Assembly (NCBI RefSeq): GCF_900465345.1
Contig: NZ_UEGO01000002.1
Span: 33,516 to 97,515 of the forward strand
Length of the DNA stretch: 64,000 bases
Origin: Asaia bogorensis
GTDB taxonomy: Bacteria > Pseudomonadota > Alphaproteobacteria > Acetobacterales > Acetobacteraceae
Reading direction: 5' to 3'
The notes under the pieces were generated by a model. The model searched no databases, was not told where the DNA came from, and saw only the letters and a program-made list of their open reading frames with translations. Shown in pieces: positions 1-8,806 of the stretch. The position numbers and the translations under genes were made by a program. Every line of letters begins with the position of its first letter. Positions within the stretch are counted from its first letter, which is position 1.

Positions 1-662
1 GCGGCTACAAGGTGACCATCATGGAAACCAGTGAGGGCGAGCAGGCTGGTATCAAGTCTGCCACGCTTCTGGTCACGGGTGCCAATGCCTATGGCTGGCT
101 CAAGACCGAGGCTGGCGTGCATCGACTCGTGCGCATCTCGCCGTTTGACGCCGCTGCCCGCCGCCAGACCTCTTTCGCTTCCGTCTGGGTCTATCCCGTC
201 GTGGACGACACGATCGAGATCGAGGTGAATGACGGCGATCTCAAGGTCGACACGTTCCGGGCCTCCGGCGCAGGTGGGCAGCACGTTAACAAGACCGATT
301 CGGCGATTCGCATCACGCATATCCCGACCGGTATTGTTGTCGCCTGTCAGACCGACCGCTCACAGCACCGCAACCGTGCAACGGCCATGCAGATGCTGAA
401 GGCCCGCCTGTACGAGGCCGAGCTGCAGAAGCGCGAAGCTGCCGCAGCCCAGACCGAGGCAGCCAAGACCGATATTGGCTGGGGGCACCAGATTCGTTCA
501 TACGTTCTGGCGCCGTATCAATTGGTCAAGGATCTCCGTACCGGGGTGGAAAAAGGCAATCCCGATGCAGTGCTTGATGGCGCGCTGGACGATTTCATGT
601 CCGCAGCACTTGCCCAACGCGTAGGCGCAACGCGTTCGGAGGCCAGCGCCAACGCCCAATAG
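1..662 (+). CDS. prfB: Peptide chain release factor 2, 3' part (5' end outside window)
   Basis: C-terminal two thirds of a class I release factor, which ends translation at UGA/UAA by triggering peptidyl-tRNA hydrolysis on the ribosome. The open frame enters from the left edge (first full codon at base 3). The catalytic GGQ tripeptide is at bases 273-281 in the context [18 protein letters not shown], which is diagnostic for the family. The RF2 assignment rests on the overall pattern ([25 protein letters not shown]). The UGA-recognising SPF motif and any programmed frameshift site lie upstream of the window and cannot be checked. An intrinsic terminator follows directly. Confidence 0.93.
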   Translation, partial: GYKVTIMETSEGEQAGIKSATLLVTGANAYGWLKTEAGVHRLVRISPFDAAARRQTSFASVWVYPVVDDTIEIEVNDGDLKVDTFRASGAGGQHVNKTDSAIRITHIPTGIVVACQTDRSQHRNRATAMQMLKARLYEAELQKREAAAAQTEAAKTDIGWGHQIRSYVLAPYQLVKDLRTGVEKGNPDAVLDGALDDFMSAALAQRVGATRSEASANAQ

Positions 663-678
663 ATGGCTTTGGCGACAA

Positions 679-720
679 GGGGCTGAATCTCTTGCGGCGC
701 AAGACTTTCAGCCTCTTTTT
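679..720 (+). terminator. Intrinsic terminator of prfB
   Basis: Outer stem GGCTGAA/TTCAGCC, a 2x2 internal loop, then an inner stem TCTTGC/GCAAGA with a GGC loop, followed by CTCTTTTT. It sits 17 bases after the prfB stop and separates it from the tonB operon. Confidence 0.8.
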
Positions 721-1037
721 GCGCGTTTCACAAATATTACTCTTGCAGTGAATTAATGTTCCGTTTCACTGTGTCTCAAAGTGTCGTGCCGCTGGTATGC
801 AAAACCTTGCCTGTCGGAAAACGGTGCGATCGAAACGAAACTGACTTGACAGCAGTGCCTTACCTTTGCCCAATTTGCACGGGAGCCATGCGCTGGGAGC
901 ATGGTAAACATTTCGGGATGTGTCGGCCAGACTGACGCCTGACCGGAACGCAAGTCGCATGGGGCGGTTGCGATATTATCAAGTCGGTCCGCCCCTCTCG
1001 CCAAGAGAGGTGTGGGGCTCAGGACAGAGGGTTTGGA
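721..1037 (+). promoter_or_regulatory. Intergenic region upstream of tonB
   Basis: About 317 bases without a convincing gene. A TTGACA hexamer is present at 846-851, but no good -10 element lies 16-18 bases downstream, so no promoter is called. The region must carry the tonB operon promoter. No clear Fur box was found by eye. Confidence 0.4.
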
Positions 1038-1709
1038 GTGACACAACCGATGAACTACGCCGAGCAGGAGCGACGCCCGACGAAGTACATCGTCGGCATC
1101 GCAATCGCTGTGCTTTTCCACGTCGTTGTGATCTACGCCTTGGTGAACGGGTTGGGTTCGAAAATCGTCGAACAGTTCCATCCGCCGATCAAGACGAAGA
1201 TCATCACGGAGCCGAAGAAGCCGCCGCCGCCGCCGCCACCGCCGCCGCCGCCGCAGATGACGACGCCGCCGCCGCCGTACATACCGCCGCCGAAGATCCA
1301 GATTCAGCCGCCGCCACAGAAGCATGTGATCAAGCAGGTCACGCATGAAAAGCCGCCGGCACCTGTGCCGCCTGCCAATAATGCGCCGCCCGCTCCCGCA
1401 GCGCCGAAGGGCCCGCCTGTGCCGGATCACTCGGCTGGTGCCTCGCCGATCAACGGTGCTCGTCCGGTCTTCCCTGAGGAGATGCTGGAAGAAAACCGCG
1501 AAGGCAGCGTTACCGTGGCCTGTGACATCGGCACCGACGGTCGTACGTCAAACTGCCAGGTCACCAATTCGACGGGTGGTCATGCCTTCGTCGAGGCTGC
1601 CATGGAGTTCCTCCGCAAGGCCCGTTACCAGCCTGCGGTCACGAATGGACAGCCGGTGGTCGAGCATCACCACACCCTGCACATCAACTTCACCCTGGGT
1701 GATGACTGA
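1038..1709 (+). CDS. tonB: TonB-type energy transducer
   Basis: 223-residue periplasm-spanning protein that passes proton-motive force from ExbB/ExbD to outer-membrane receptors. It has a short cytoplasmic tail, one N-terminal transmembrane helix (about residues 16-38, YIVGIAIAVLFHVVVIYAL), an extreme proline-rich spacer with an 11-proline run (about residues 56-100), and a C-terminal TonB domain (about 145-220). The GTG start at 1038 has AGAGG seven bases upstream; an in-frame ATG at 1050 is the alternative. It heads a tonB-exbB-exbD-exbD-TPR cluster on one strand. Confidence 0.88.
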   Translation: MTQPMNYAEQERRPTKYIVGIAIAVLFHVVVIYALVNGLGSKIVEQFHPPIKTKIITEPKKPPPPPPPPPPPQMTTPPPPYIPPPKIQIQPPPQKHVIKQVTHEKPPAPVPPANNAPPAPAAPKGPPVPDHSAGASPINGARPVFPEEMLEENREGSVTVACDIGTDGRTSNCQVTNSTGGHAFVEAAMEFLRKARYQPAVTNGQPVVEHHHTLHINFTLGDD

Positions 1710-1715
1710 GTGCAT

Positions 1716-1780
1716 GGCGACCGGCGTGAAAGCACCGGTCGCCTGACGGAATGACGGAAGAGAAGCCCCGGCTTCTTCTT
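1716..1780 (+). other. Two strong hairpins between tonB and exbB
   Basis: The first is a perfect 9-bp stem GGCGACCGG/CCGGTCGCC (1716-1743). The second has stem AGAAGC/GCTTCT extended by GGAAG pairing (1757-1782). Neither is followed by a T-run, so they are unlikely to be full terminators. They may set relative tonB/exbB expression through RNA processing or partial termination (inference). Confidence 0.5.
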
Positions 1781-1909
1781 CCGACGGGGCAGGGGGCAGG
1801 CAGCCTCCGCGCCCCGGAAAGTGAGAAACCAAGCCGCGCCCGGCAGAGAACGGGGCGGCACTGCCAGAGTCCTTCTTGAAGGGGCTCTTTTTCAGAGGAT
1901 TTGGAGTTA

Positions 1910-2968
1910 ATGACGAGACTGTTCCGCCTTCCCGCTCTCGCCGCCCCGGCCCTGGCAGTCACGCTTGCCGTGGCGCAAGGTGTGGTCGTGCCGGCCGTTG
2001 CTCTTGCCCAGGAAACCCCGGCTGCCCAGCCTGCGGCTCCTGCTCCCGACGCTGCAGCCCCGGCTCCCGCAGCGCCCGACGCCGCTGCTCCGGCTGCCCC
2101 CGGCGCCCCGGCTCCCGATGCGGCTGCGCCCGCTCCCGGCGCCCCGGCCCCTGACGCTGCTGCTCCGGCCGCTGGTGCCCCTGCACCTGACGCCGCTGCC
2201 CCGGCTCCTGAAGCTCCTGCCGAGGCAACCGCGCCGAAGTCGCAGGAAAACCCGTATGGCCTGAGCGCGCTCTGGTCCAACGGTGACGCCATTGCCCGTG
2301 GCGTTCTGCTGATCATGGTCATCATGTCCGCAGGCACCTGGATCATCATGGTCACCAAGTTCCTGGAACAGTCCAAGGTGTTCTCGGCTTCCAAGGAAGC
2401 TGCACGTGAATTCTGGACCAAGCCGACCGTTCAGGAAGGCGCTGCTGCCCTGAAGCCGGCTTCGCCGTTCCGCTACATCGCCGAGACGGGCATTGTGGCT
2501 GCCGAGCACCATGAAGGCTCGATGCGCGACGCCATCGACCTGCATAGCTGGACCGCCATGTCCGTTCAGCGTTCGGTTGACACCATCAACACGCGTCTGC
2601 AGGGCGGCCTCGCCTTCCTCGGCACCGTGGGTTCGACCTCGCCGTTCGTCGGTCTGTTCGGCACCGTCTGGGGTATCTATCACGCCCTGACCGCCATCGG
2701 CATTGCAGGCCAGGCCTCGATCGACAAGGTTGCCGGTCCGGTTGGTGAATCGCTCATCATGACGGCTATCGGTCTTGCCACCGCTGTTCCGGCCGTTCTG
2801 GGCTACAACCTGCTCGTCCGTCGCAACAAGGGCGCCATGGATCGCGTGCGCAACTTCGCCGCCGACGTCCAGTCCGTCCTGCTGGGTGGCTTCCGTCACG
2901 GTGTTGCCCCGACGGTCAGCCCTGACCACAGCCCGACGACCACGACCACCAGCTCGCGAGTTGCCTGA
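1910..2968 (+). CDS. exbB: ExbB / TolQ-MotA family proton channel subunit
   Basis: About 352 residues. It has an N-terminal signal peptide (to about residue 36, ...AVALAQ), then a roughly 75-residue Ala/Pro repeat linker, then the MotA/TolQ/ExbB domain with three membrane segments (ARGVLLIMVIMSAGTWIIMV; LAFLGTVGSTSPFVGLFGTVWGIY; SLIMTAIGLATAVPAVLGYNLLV). It forms the proton channel powering TonB. ATG at 1910 is preferred over upstream TTG 1901 because AGAGGA lies ten bases before it. exbD follows after two bases, so the genes are co-transcribed. The Pro/Ala-rich periplasmic extension is longer than in E. coli ExbB. Confidence 0.9.
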   Translation: MTRLFRLPALAAPALAVTLAVAQGVVVPAVALAQETPAAQPAAPAPDAAAPAPAAPDAAAPAAPGAPAPDAAAPAPGAPAPDAAAPAAGAPAPDAAAPAPEAPAEATAPKSQENPYGLSALWSNGDAIARGVLLIMVIMSAGTWIIMVTKFLEQSKVFSASKEAAREFWTKPTVQEGAAALKPASPFRYIAETGIVAAEHHEGSMRDAIDLHSWTAMSVQRSVDTINTRLQGGLAFLGTVGSTSPFVGLFGTVWGIYHALTAIGIAGQASIDKVAGPVGESLIMTAIGLATAVPAVLGYNLLVRRNKGAMDRVRNFAADVQSVLLGGFRHGVAPTVSPDHSPTTTTTSSRVA

Positions 2969-2970
2969 TC

Positions 2971-3393
2971 ATGGCGATGAACGTCGGTGGGGGTGGTGAA
3001 GAAGACGAAGTCGTCTCGGCGATCAACACGACGCCGCTCGTTGACGTCATGCTTGTTCTTCTCATCATCTTCCTGATCACCATCCCGGTTGCGACGCATT
3101 CCGTGAAGGTGCAGCTGCCGCGCGACGCCAACCAGCCGACCCAGACCAAGCCAGGCAACATTGTCCTGGCGGTCACGGCGAATGGTCAGGCGTACTGGAA
3201 CGAAGTTCCTCTGCGTGGTCATCAGGATCTGCTCGATCGTCTCGAGAAGGTCGCAGTCATCAAGCCCCAGCCCCAGATCCAGATCCGGGGTGACGGCAAG
3301 GCCCGTTACGAAGCTGTCGGCAAAATCGTCGCGACCTGCCAGGAAGCTGGCATCTATCGCATCGATTTCATCACCGAGCAGCCTCACTCCTGA
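2971..3393 (+). CDS. exbD: ExbD / TolR family proton channel subunit (first copy)
   Basis: 140 residues. It has a short cytoplasmic tail, one membrane helix (PLVDVMLVLLIIFLITIPVATH) carrying the family's conserved Asp of the LVDVMLVLL motif, and a periplasmic domain. It partners ExbB in converting proton flux to TonB motion. It is separated from exbB by two bases. Confidence 0.92.
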   Translation: MAMNVGGGGEEDEVVSAINTTPLVDVMLVLLIIFLITIPVATHSVKVQLPRDANQPTQTKPGNIVLAVTANGQAYWNEVPLRGHQDLLDRLEKVAVIKPQPQIQIRGDGKARYEAVGKIVATCQEAGIYRIDFITEQPHS

Positions 3394-3415
3394 TTTCGGT
3401 CAGGACCCCGCTTCA

Positions 3416-3467
3416 GGAGCCTTCTGCTGATCCCGCAGGGTCACAGGGGGCTCCGGCTCCGTTTTTT
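3416..3467 (+). terminator. Possible attenuator between the two exbD genes
   Basis: GGAGCC (3416-3421) pairs with GGCTCC (3449-3454), with a nested CTGC/GCAG stem, and a run of six T follows at 3462. It may reduce transcription into the second exbD. The stem is imperfect. Confidence 0.4.
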
Positions 3468-3514
3468 CCGGATGCCGGTCTTGGCCGGCTTTCCGCCTGT
3501 TGGAGAGTTCTCTC

Positions 3515-3949
3515 ATGGCCATGAGCGTCGGATCCGACAGCACGCATGAAGACGAGGGCATCGTCGATATCAACACGACGCCCCTGATTGACGTCATGCT
3601 CGTGCTGCTCATCATGCTGATCATCACCATTCCGCTTCAGACGCATTCGGTCGCGCTGGACCTGCCGCAGGGCAATCCGCCGCCGAGCACCGAAGAGCCC
3701 AAGGTTGTCACGGTTGCGGTCGATTTCGACAATTCCATCAGCTGGAATGGCGAACCCGTCTCCTCCGAAGCCGATCTTCAGGCGCGCTTCATGAACGCGG
3801 CAAACCTGCCCGATCAGCCCGAGATGCATATTCACCCCAATCGCCTGGCAGACTACAAGACGGTTGCCCATGTGCTTGCCGACGCCCAGCGTCTTGGCAT
3901 CACCAAGCTCGGTATCGTCGGTCAAGACCAGTTCATGGAAGGACAGTAA
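3515..3949 (+). CDS. exbD: ExbD / TolR family proton channel subunit (second copy)
   Basis: 144 residues, a paralogue of the preceding gene with the same one-helix topology (INTTPLIDVMLVLLIMLIITIPLQTHSV) and conserved membrane Asp. The ATG at 3515 is chosen because GGAGAG lies seven bases upstream; the frame is open to a TTG at 3500. A tandem ExbD pair suggests a heteromeric ExbBD complex (inference). Confidence 0.92.
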   Translation: MAMSVGSDSTHEDEGIVDINTTPLIDVMLVLLIMLIITIPLQTHSVALDLPQGNPPPSTEEPKVVTVAVDFDNSISWNGEPVSSEADLQARFMNAANLPDQPEMHIHPNRLADYKTVAHVLADAQRLGITKLGIVGQDQFMEGQ

Positions 3950-5206
3950 GTGCGTTTTCCCCGTTGTTCTCGCGCCCTCCTGGTTGCCAGCTCGCTTCTG
4001 GCAGCCTCCTCTTTCGTTCCGGTCATCGGGTCTTCGCTCGTCACGATCGCTCATGCTGAAGATCAGCTGAGTGCCAAGGTCGGCAAACCCCTGCAGGAAG
4101 CGCAAACGGCTCTGGGCGCGAAAAACTACGCCAAGGCCATGAGCGCCGTGAACGCGGCTGATGCGATTCCGGGGAAAACCGAATACGAGAAATATACCAT
4201 TGCCCAGATGCGCGCGGCTGTTGCTGCCTCGTCGGGCGATGTGGCCGCGGCCTCGAAGGCCTATGACGTGCTGATCGCGTCACCGCGCACACCCGCTGCA
4301 GCCAAGCAGCAGATGCTGATGGCCAACGCGACCATGGCCTATAATGCCAAGGATTACGCGCACGCTGTCCCGGCTATCGAGCGCTATCTCAAGATTGCTG
4401 GCCCGAACGCCCAGATGCAGACGCTTCTGGTCCAGTCCTACTACCTGCAGCAGGACTACAAGAACGCTGCGCGCGTGCAGCAGGACCAGATCAACGACGA
4501 GATCAAGGCCAAGCGTATCCCGCCCGAGAACCAGCTTCAGTTCCTGGCGACCTGCTATCATCAGATGAAGGATTCGGCGAACGAGACACATGCCTACGTG
4601 CTGCTCGCCAAATACTACTCCAAGCCTGATTACTGGGCGATGCTGATCCATAATCTGGCAGCCGACCCCCAGATGCCTGATGCCCTGCAGTTCAACCTCG
4701 AACGTCTGCGTATGACGACGGGTGTGCTCAAGGACCCGTCAGATTATATGGATATGGTCGAGCGCGCTGTTCAGGCCGGTCTGCCGCAGCTTGGACTCAA
4801 CCTGATGAACCAGGCCTATGCCTCAGGGGCGCTGGGCAAGGACCAGGGCGCCGCGCGTGAGGCCCGCCTGAAGGCGATGGTGGTCAAGCGCGCCGCCGAG
4901 ACCAAGGCCACGCTGGCTGCTGACGCTGCCGCCGCGCGCAAGATGCCCAATGCGGCGCCGTCGCTCACCGCGGGCTACAATCTCGTGCTGAATGGGCAGG
5001 TCGATGAAGGTCTGGCCTTGATGCGCGAAGGGCTCGGGAAGAATCCAACAGCACCCGAGGGTGCCAAGCTGCAATTCGGCATGGCGCAGATGGATGGCGG
5101 CCGAAAGGCGGACGCGGTCAAGACGTTTGCCGACGTCCATGGAGATCACGGGTCTCAGGATCTGGCCCAACTCTGGACCCTTTTGCTGACGAAACCATCA
5201 AAGTGA
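3950..5206 (+). CDS. Secreted TPR-repeat protein of the TonB/ExbBD operon
   Basis: 418 residues starting with GTG directly after the exbD2 stop, with AAGGA upstream. The N-terminus is a signal peptide (RFPRCSRALLVASSLLAASSF...AHA). The rest is alpha-helical with tetratricopeptide-like repeats (ALGAKNYAKAMSAVNAADA; AYNAKDYAHAVPAIERYL; LQQDYKNAARVQQDQ). It is probably a periplasmic scaffold or accessory factor. The exact role is unknown; its place at the end of the operon ties it to TonB-dependent transport. Confidence 0.8.
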   Translation: MRFPRCSRALLVASSLLAASSFVPVIGSSLVTIAHAEDQLSAKVGKPLQEAQTALGAKNYAKAMSAVNAADAIPGKTEYEKYTIAQMRAAVAASSGDVAAASKAYDVLIASPRTPAAAKQQMLMANATMAYNAKDYAHAVPAIERYLKIAGPNAQMQTLLVQSYYLQQDYKNAARVQQDQINDEIKAKRIPPENQLQFLATCYHQMKDSANETHAYVLLAKYYSKPDYWAMLIHNLAADPQMPDALQFNLERLRMTTGVLKDPSDYMDMVERAVQAGLPQLGLNLMNQAYASGALGKDQGAAREARLKAMVVKRAAETKATLAADAAAARKMPNAAPSLTAGYNLVLNGQVDEGLALMREGLGKNPTAPEGAKLQFGMAQMDGGRKADAVKTFADVHGDHGSQDLAQLWTLLLTKPSK

Positions 5207-5237
5207 GGTAAAACACGTCGTTTCCCATCGACACGGT

Positions 5238-5253
5238 TGTTCTTGCGCGAACA
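5238..5253 (+). promoter_or_regulatory. Inverted repeat upstream of the response regulator
   Basis: TGTTC-N6-GAACA, about 40 bases before the response-regulator gene. It could be a regulator half-site pair. It has the wrong spacing for an alphaproteobacterial LexA box (N7 direct or inverted). Confidence 0.3.
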
Positions 5254-5289
5254 CAGACATAGATTGTATCAAATCTCGTTTACCACTGA

Positions 5290-6081
5290 ATGATCGATGG
5301 GATAATGACGACAGCTCCTACTGCTCCTTCCCCCGCAGCCGACCTGCCTGCGCGTATTCTCATCGTCGAAGATGATCCGGGCATGCGTACCCTGATCCAG
5401 CGCGCCCTGCAGGGTGATGGCTTTCGGGTCCGCAGCGTCGCATCAGGGGACGAGATGTGGGATGCCCTGGCAGTTGGTCCGGTTGATCTCTTCGTCATGG
5501 ACGTCATGCTGCCCAAAACCAGCGGCGTGGAACTATGCCGGGCAATTCGTAACGGTCAGGGTACGAATCATCCCGGTGAAGCACCCCTGGCACAAACGCC
5601 GATCATCATGGTTTCTGCTCGCGGGGAGGAACGCGACCGTGTTCTCGGTCTCGAGATCGGTGCTGACGACTACGTCGCCAAGCCGTTCGGCCAGCGCGAA
5701 CTTCTGGCTCGCGTCCGAGCCGTTCTGCGCCGCGGCCAGAATACTGCTCCGGCCGAGGTCTCGCGCAAGGAAACGATCCTTTTTGCAGGCTGGAAACTCG
5801 ACCTGCGTCGTCGTGAACTCACTGATCCGTCAGGTGCTGTGGTCGATATCTCGGGCGCCGAGCACGATCTGTTGACGAGCTTTCTGGATAATCCGCAGCG
5901 TGTGATTGCCCGTGATCGTCTTCTCGAACTCTCACGCACGCGTCTGGGAGACGTTTCCGACCGAAGCATCGATGTGCTGGTGAGCCGGCTCCGCCGCAAG
6001 CTCGGCGCTGATGCAGATGCGCTCATTCGTACAGTGCGCGGTCTGGGATATATTTTCGTAGCAGAAGTCGAGCGCGTCTAA
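5290..6081 (+). CDS. OmpR/PhoB-family response regulator
   Basis: 263 residues. The receiver domain (about 21-145) has the acidic pair E27-D28-D29, phosphoacceptor Asp71 (LFVMDVMLP) and the conserved Lys in DDYVAKPFG. The C-terminal winged-helix DNA-binding domain (about 160-260) ends with RLRRKLGADADALIRTVRGLGYIF. ATG 5290 is used; ATG 5305 is also possible. The partner histidine kinase follows after six bases. It resembles the OmpR branch of alphaproteobacteria, but the signal is unknown. Confidence 0.92.
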   Translation: MIDGIMTTAPTAPSPAADLPARILIVEDDPGMRTLIQRALQGDGFRVRSVASGDEMWDALAVGPVDLFVMDVMLPKTSGVELCRAIRNGQGTNHPGEAPLAQTPIIMVSARGEERDRVLGLEIGADDYVAKPFGQRELLARVRAVLRRGQNTAPAEVSRKETILFAGWKLDLRRRELTDPSGAVVDISGAEHDLLTSFLDNPQRVIARDRLLELSRTRLGDVSDRSIDVLVSRLRRKLGADADALIRTVRGLGYIFVAEVERV

Positions 6082-6087
6082 AACCCC

Positions 6088-7449
6088 ATGCCGTTAAGTC
6101 TTGGAGGGGGAAACACGCCTCGCATCATCCGCCTCTGGCCGGTCGGCCTTGTCGGCCGGGTCAGCGTGGTTCTGCTGGCTGCCGTCATATTGGTCTTTGT
6201 GGCCAGCGCTTTCTTCTATGAAGAAGCGGAAACATACATTGACGACGATAGCCGCATCACCCAACTCGCAGAGGAGCTGAGCACTGATCTTCGTGTGTTG
6301 CGCACGACACCCATCAGTCAGCGCGGCCTGCTCGGGGCCCTCCTTTCGGATAATGGTATCAGTGTCAGCTGGCGGTCGGCCAATCAGCCGATCGACCTCG
6401 ACCAACCACACAGGTTACGTCAGGTCGAAGACAGCCTGATTTCCAATGATCGCGATCTCGGAAAGGCCGATATTCGCGTCTGGGCAGACCGGGCAGATTC
6501 TTCAAGCATTCATGGCAGTCTGCAACTCGCTGATGGCAGCCGTCTCGCATTCAATGTGCCGGGTATTCTCAAACACAGGCACATGACGGGCGGCTTGGCA
6601 TCAGCGGCCATCACGGCAGGCGCAGTTGCCATCGCTGCTGCCATGATCGTACGTGCACTCAGCACCCCCCTGCGAGCCCTGGCTCAGGTGGCAGACAGCA
6701 TAGCCAAATCTGACGACATGCAATGGGCCATGGTCGATGAGCGTGGCCCGCGAGAGGTTCGCGGGCTCGCCCAGGCGATCAACAAGATGCAGCACCGTAT
6801 CCGTCGACTCATCAATGACCGGACCGAGATTCTCGCTGCCGTGTCGCATGATCTGCGTACGCCGCTCGCTCGCTTGCGGTTGCGTGCCGGTTTCATGGAT
6901 GATGTGGAGACACAGCTCGCGATTGAAGCTGATATCGATGAGATGGAGGCAATGGTGACCGGCGTGCTGGCCTATCTTGCTGGTGATCTGGATCCGGAGC
7001 CCATCAAGCAGGTTGATCTCGTAGCGACCCTGAACACCTTGCTTGACTCCCAAAGTGACCGGGGGCGCGAGACCAGCTACACGGGTCCTGATCGTTGCCA
7101 AGCGAAGGTTCGTCCTCTCGCTATCAAGCGTGTCTTTGCCAATCTGATCGACAATGCCTGCAATTACGGCGGTGACGCGCATGTCACGCTCGAGACAGAT
7201 GGCAAGGAAGTGGTGATTTCTGTCGTCGATGACGGGCCTGGAATCCCCGAGGCCGAACTCGAAAATGTTCTTTCAGCATTCTATCGGGTCGAAGGATCGC
7301 GCTCACGGGCTACAGGTGGCATGGGTCTTGGCCTCGCGATTGTGACGCGTGAGGTCGGGCGGGCAAAAGGTAAGGTCGATCTGCATAATGTTCCGGGACG
7401 GGGGCTGTGCGTACAGATCATGCTGCCTCTTGAACCTGGAGTGAGTTGA
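6088..7449 (+). CDS. EnvZ-type sensor histidine kinase
   Basis: 453 residues. Two membrane helices (about 19-42 and 168-189) flank a roughly 125-residue periplasmic sensor. A HAMP domain (about 187-240), the dimerisation/phosphoacceptor segment with His254 (AAVSHDLRTPLARL), and an HATPase_c domain with N box (FANLIDNACNYGG), G1 box (DDGPGIP) and G2 (GGMGLGLAIV) follow. It phosphorylates the adjacent response regulator. ATG follows the regulator stop by six bases, so the two form an operon. Confidence 0.92.
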   Translation: MPLSLGGGNTPRIIRLWPVGLVGRVSVVLLAAVILVFVASAFFYEEAETYIDDDSRITQLAEELSTDLRVLRTTPISQRGLLGALLSDNGISVSWRSANQPIDLDQPHRLRQVEDSLISNDRDLGKADIRVWADRADSSSIHGSLQLADGSRLAFNVPGILKHRHMTGGLASAAITAGAVAIAAAMIVRALSTPLRALAQVADSIAKSDDMQWAMVDERGPREVRGLAQAINKMQHRIRRLINDRTEILAAVSHDLRTPLARLRLRAGFMDDVETQLAIEADIDEMEAMVTGVLAYLAGDLDPEPIKQVDLVATLNTLLDSQSDRGRETSYTGPDRCQAKVRPLAIKRVFANLIDNACNYGGDAHVTLETDGKEVVISVVDDGPGIPEAELENVLSAFYRVEGSRSRATGGMGLGLAIVTREVGRAKGKVDLHNVPGRGLCVQIMLPLEPGVS

Positions 7450-7524
7450 TTCGAGGGATAGGGGACTTGCGGAGTCACGATTGATGGCACATGTCACAGC
7501 GATAACTGCGATCCGAGAGTTGTG

Positions 7525-8088
7525 ATGTTCATCGAGACTGAAGACACCCCCAATCCCGCAACCCTGAAGTTTTTGCCTGGTCGAGCTGTTACCGGCCACC
7601 GTGGGACGGCTGATTTTGCTGATGCCAGCGCCGCTGCCGGTCGCTCGCCTCTCGCCGTCGCCCTATTCGATGTGCAGGGGGTTTGTGGCGTCTTCCTTGG
7701 CGGTGACTTCATCTCTGTTACCAAAACAGACGAATTCAGCTGGAATACGCTCAAGCCGCTTCTCCTGGCTGCCATTATCAGCCATTTCGAATCGGGCGAG
7801 CCGAGCCTCGAATCAGTAGCCCAGACCGAGGAAGAAGCAATTGCTCCTGAGGACGAAGCTGTCGTTGCACAGATCCGGGAGCTTCTCGATACGCGTGTCC
7901 GTCCCGCCGTTGCAGGAGACGGGGGTGATATCGTATTCAGAGGATATCGCGACGGTGTCGTGCGCCTGACGATGCAGGGCGCCTGTGCAGGGTGCCCCTC
8001 GTCGCGTGCCACGCTGAAGCATGGTGTGGAAAACATGCTGCGTCACTATGTTCCTGAAGTCGTGGCCGTAGAGCAAGTCGAGGATTGA
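7525..8088 (+). CDS. NifU-family Fe-S carrier (Nfu type)
   Basis: 187 residues. The N-terminal Nfu_N domain starts MFIETEDTPNPATLKFLPG. The C-terminal NifU domain carries the cluster-binding CXXC in MQGACAGCPSS. Such proteins deliver Fe-S clusters to target enzymes in the cytosol. The ATG at 7525 follows a GTG at 7522; either could be used. A nitroreductase gene begins five bases after the stop. Confidence 0.9.
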   Translation: MFIETEDTPNPATLKFLPGRAVTGHRGTADFADASAAAGRSPLAVALFDVQGVCGVFLGGDFISVTKTDEFSWNTLKPLLLAAIISHFESGEPSLESVAQTEEEAIAPEDEAVVAQIRELLDTRVRPAVAGDGGDIVFRGYRDGVVRLTMQGACAGCPSSRATLKHGVENMLRHYVPEVVAVEQVED

Positions 8089-8092
8089 AGCC

Positions 8093-8806
8093 GTGAGTGA
8101 GAGTCAGCCAGAGTCCCCTAGCCTGGTGTCGCTGGATGGCTCGAGCCCTGATCAGTCTGTTGTAGTTGGCAGTACCCGCCACGATCGCGCACAAGGTGTG
8201 GCTGGCGGGAACCGCACGCCGACTTCCATTGATGCTGATGCGCTTGATCAGTTATTTCGTCTTGCGCGAACACCAACCGGATGGTCCAGTCGTCCTGTCG
8301 AGCGCGAAACGCTGGTTGCGCTCTATGATCTTGTCAAGCAGGGCCCTACCTCGGGCAATTGCTGCCCGGCACGTTTTGTTTTCCTGACATCCGAAGACAT
8401 GAAGGAACGTCTGAGGCCAGCATTGTCTGCGGGCAATGTCGAGCGATGTCTTGCTGCGCCGGTGATTGTGCTGGTCTGTCATGACCCTCTGTTCTTCGAA
8501 CATCTGCCCCGGCTGAGCCGCGAGGAGAACCTGCGCAACTGGTTTGCCGCAGATGTTGGCCTGTCTGAGGAAACCGCGTTTCGTAACGGGTCGCTCCAGG
8601 GGGGATACATGATCCTTGCCGCGCGTGCGCTGGGCCTGGATGTCGCGCCATTTTCGGGATTTGACAGTTATACGGTCGATGAGGATTTCCTTTCAGATAC
8701 GGGCTGGCGGGTCAACTTCATCGCCGGACTGGGCTATGCCGACGCACCGCCTTCAGCCGATCGTGCCATGCGTCTCGCTTTTGACGAAACCTGCCTCGTG
8801 CTCTGA
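8093..8806 (+). CDS. Nitroreductase family protein, RutE/HadB-like (malonic semialdehyde reductase type)
   Basis: 237 residues, starting with GTG. It has an FMN-dependent nitroreductase fold: the phosphate-binding ARTPTGWSSRPVERETL segment, QGPTSGNCCPARFVFL, and the C-terminal GYADAPPSADRAMRLAFDE. The overall pattern matches RutE-like malonic semialdehyde reductases, but no rut genes are adjacent, so the substrate is uncertain. The roughly 45-residue N-terminal extension before DALDQLF is low-complexity; a later start is possible. The stop overlaps the tsaB start by one base. Confidence 0.8.
   Translation: MSESQPESPSLVSLDGSSPDQSVVVGSTRHDRAQGVAGGNRTPTSIDADALDQLFRLARTPTGWSSRPVERETLVALYDLVKQGPTSGNCCPARFVFLTSEDMKERLRPALSAGNVERCLAAPVIVLVCHDPLFFEHLPRLSREENLRNWFAADVGLSEETAFRNGSLQGGYMILAARALGLDVAPFSGFDSYTVDEDFLSDTGWRVNFIAGLGYADAPPSADRAMRLAFDETCLVL

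Noticed and set aside
1..60. prfB programmed frameshift site
   Set aside because: That site is near codon 25 of the gene and lies outside the window.
1210..1265. CCG repeat as a microsatellite or CRISPR-like array
   Set aside because: It encodes the TonB proline spacer in frame. No CRISPR array or cas gene was seen in the window.
753..1430. Long Arg-rich open frame opposite tonB
   Set aside because: It is the antisense of the proline codons of tonB; composition is driven by CCG repeats and it has no family features.
5238..5253. LexA box before the response regulator
   Set aside because: GTTC-N6-GAAC has the wrong spacing and orientation for the alphaproteobacterial motif.
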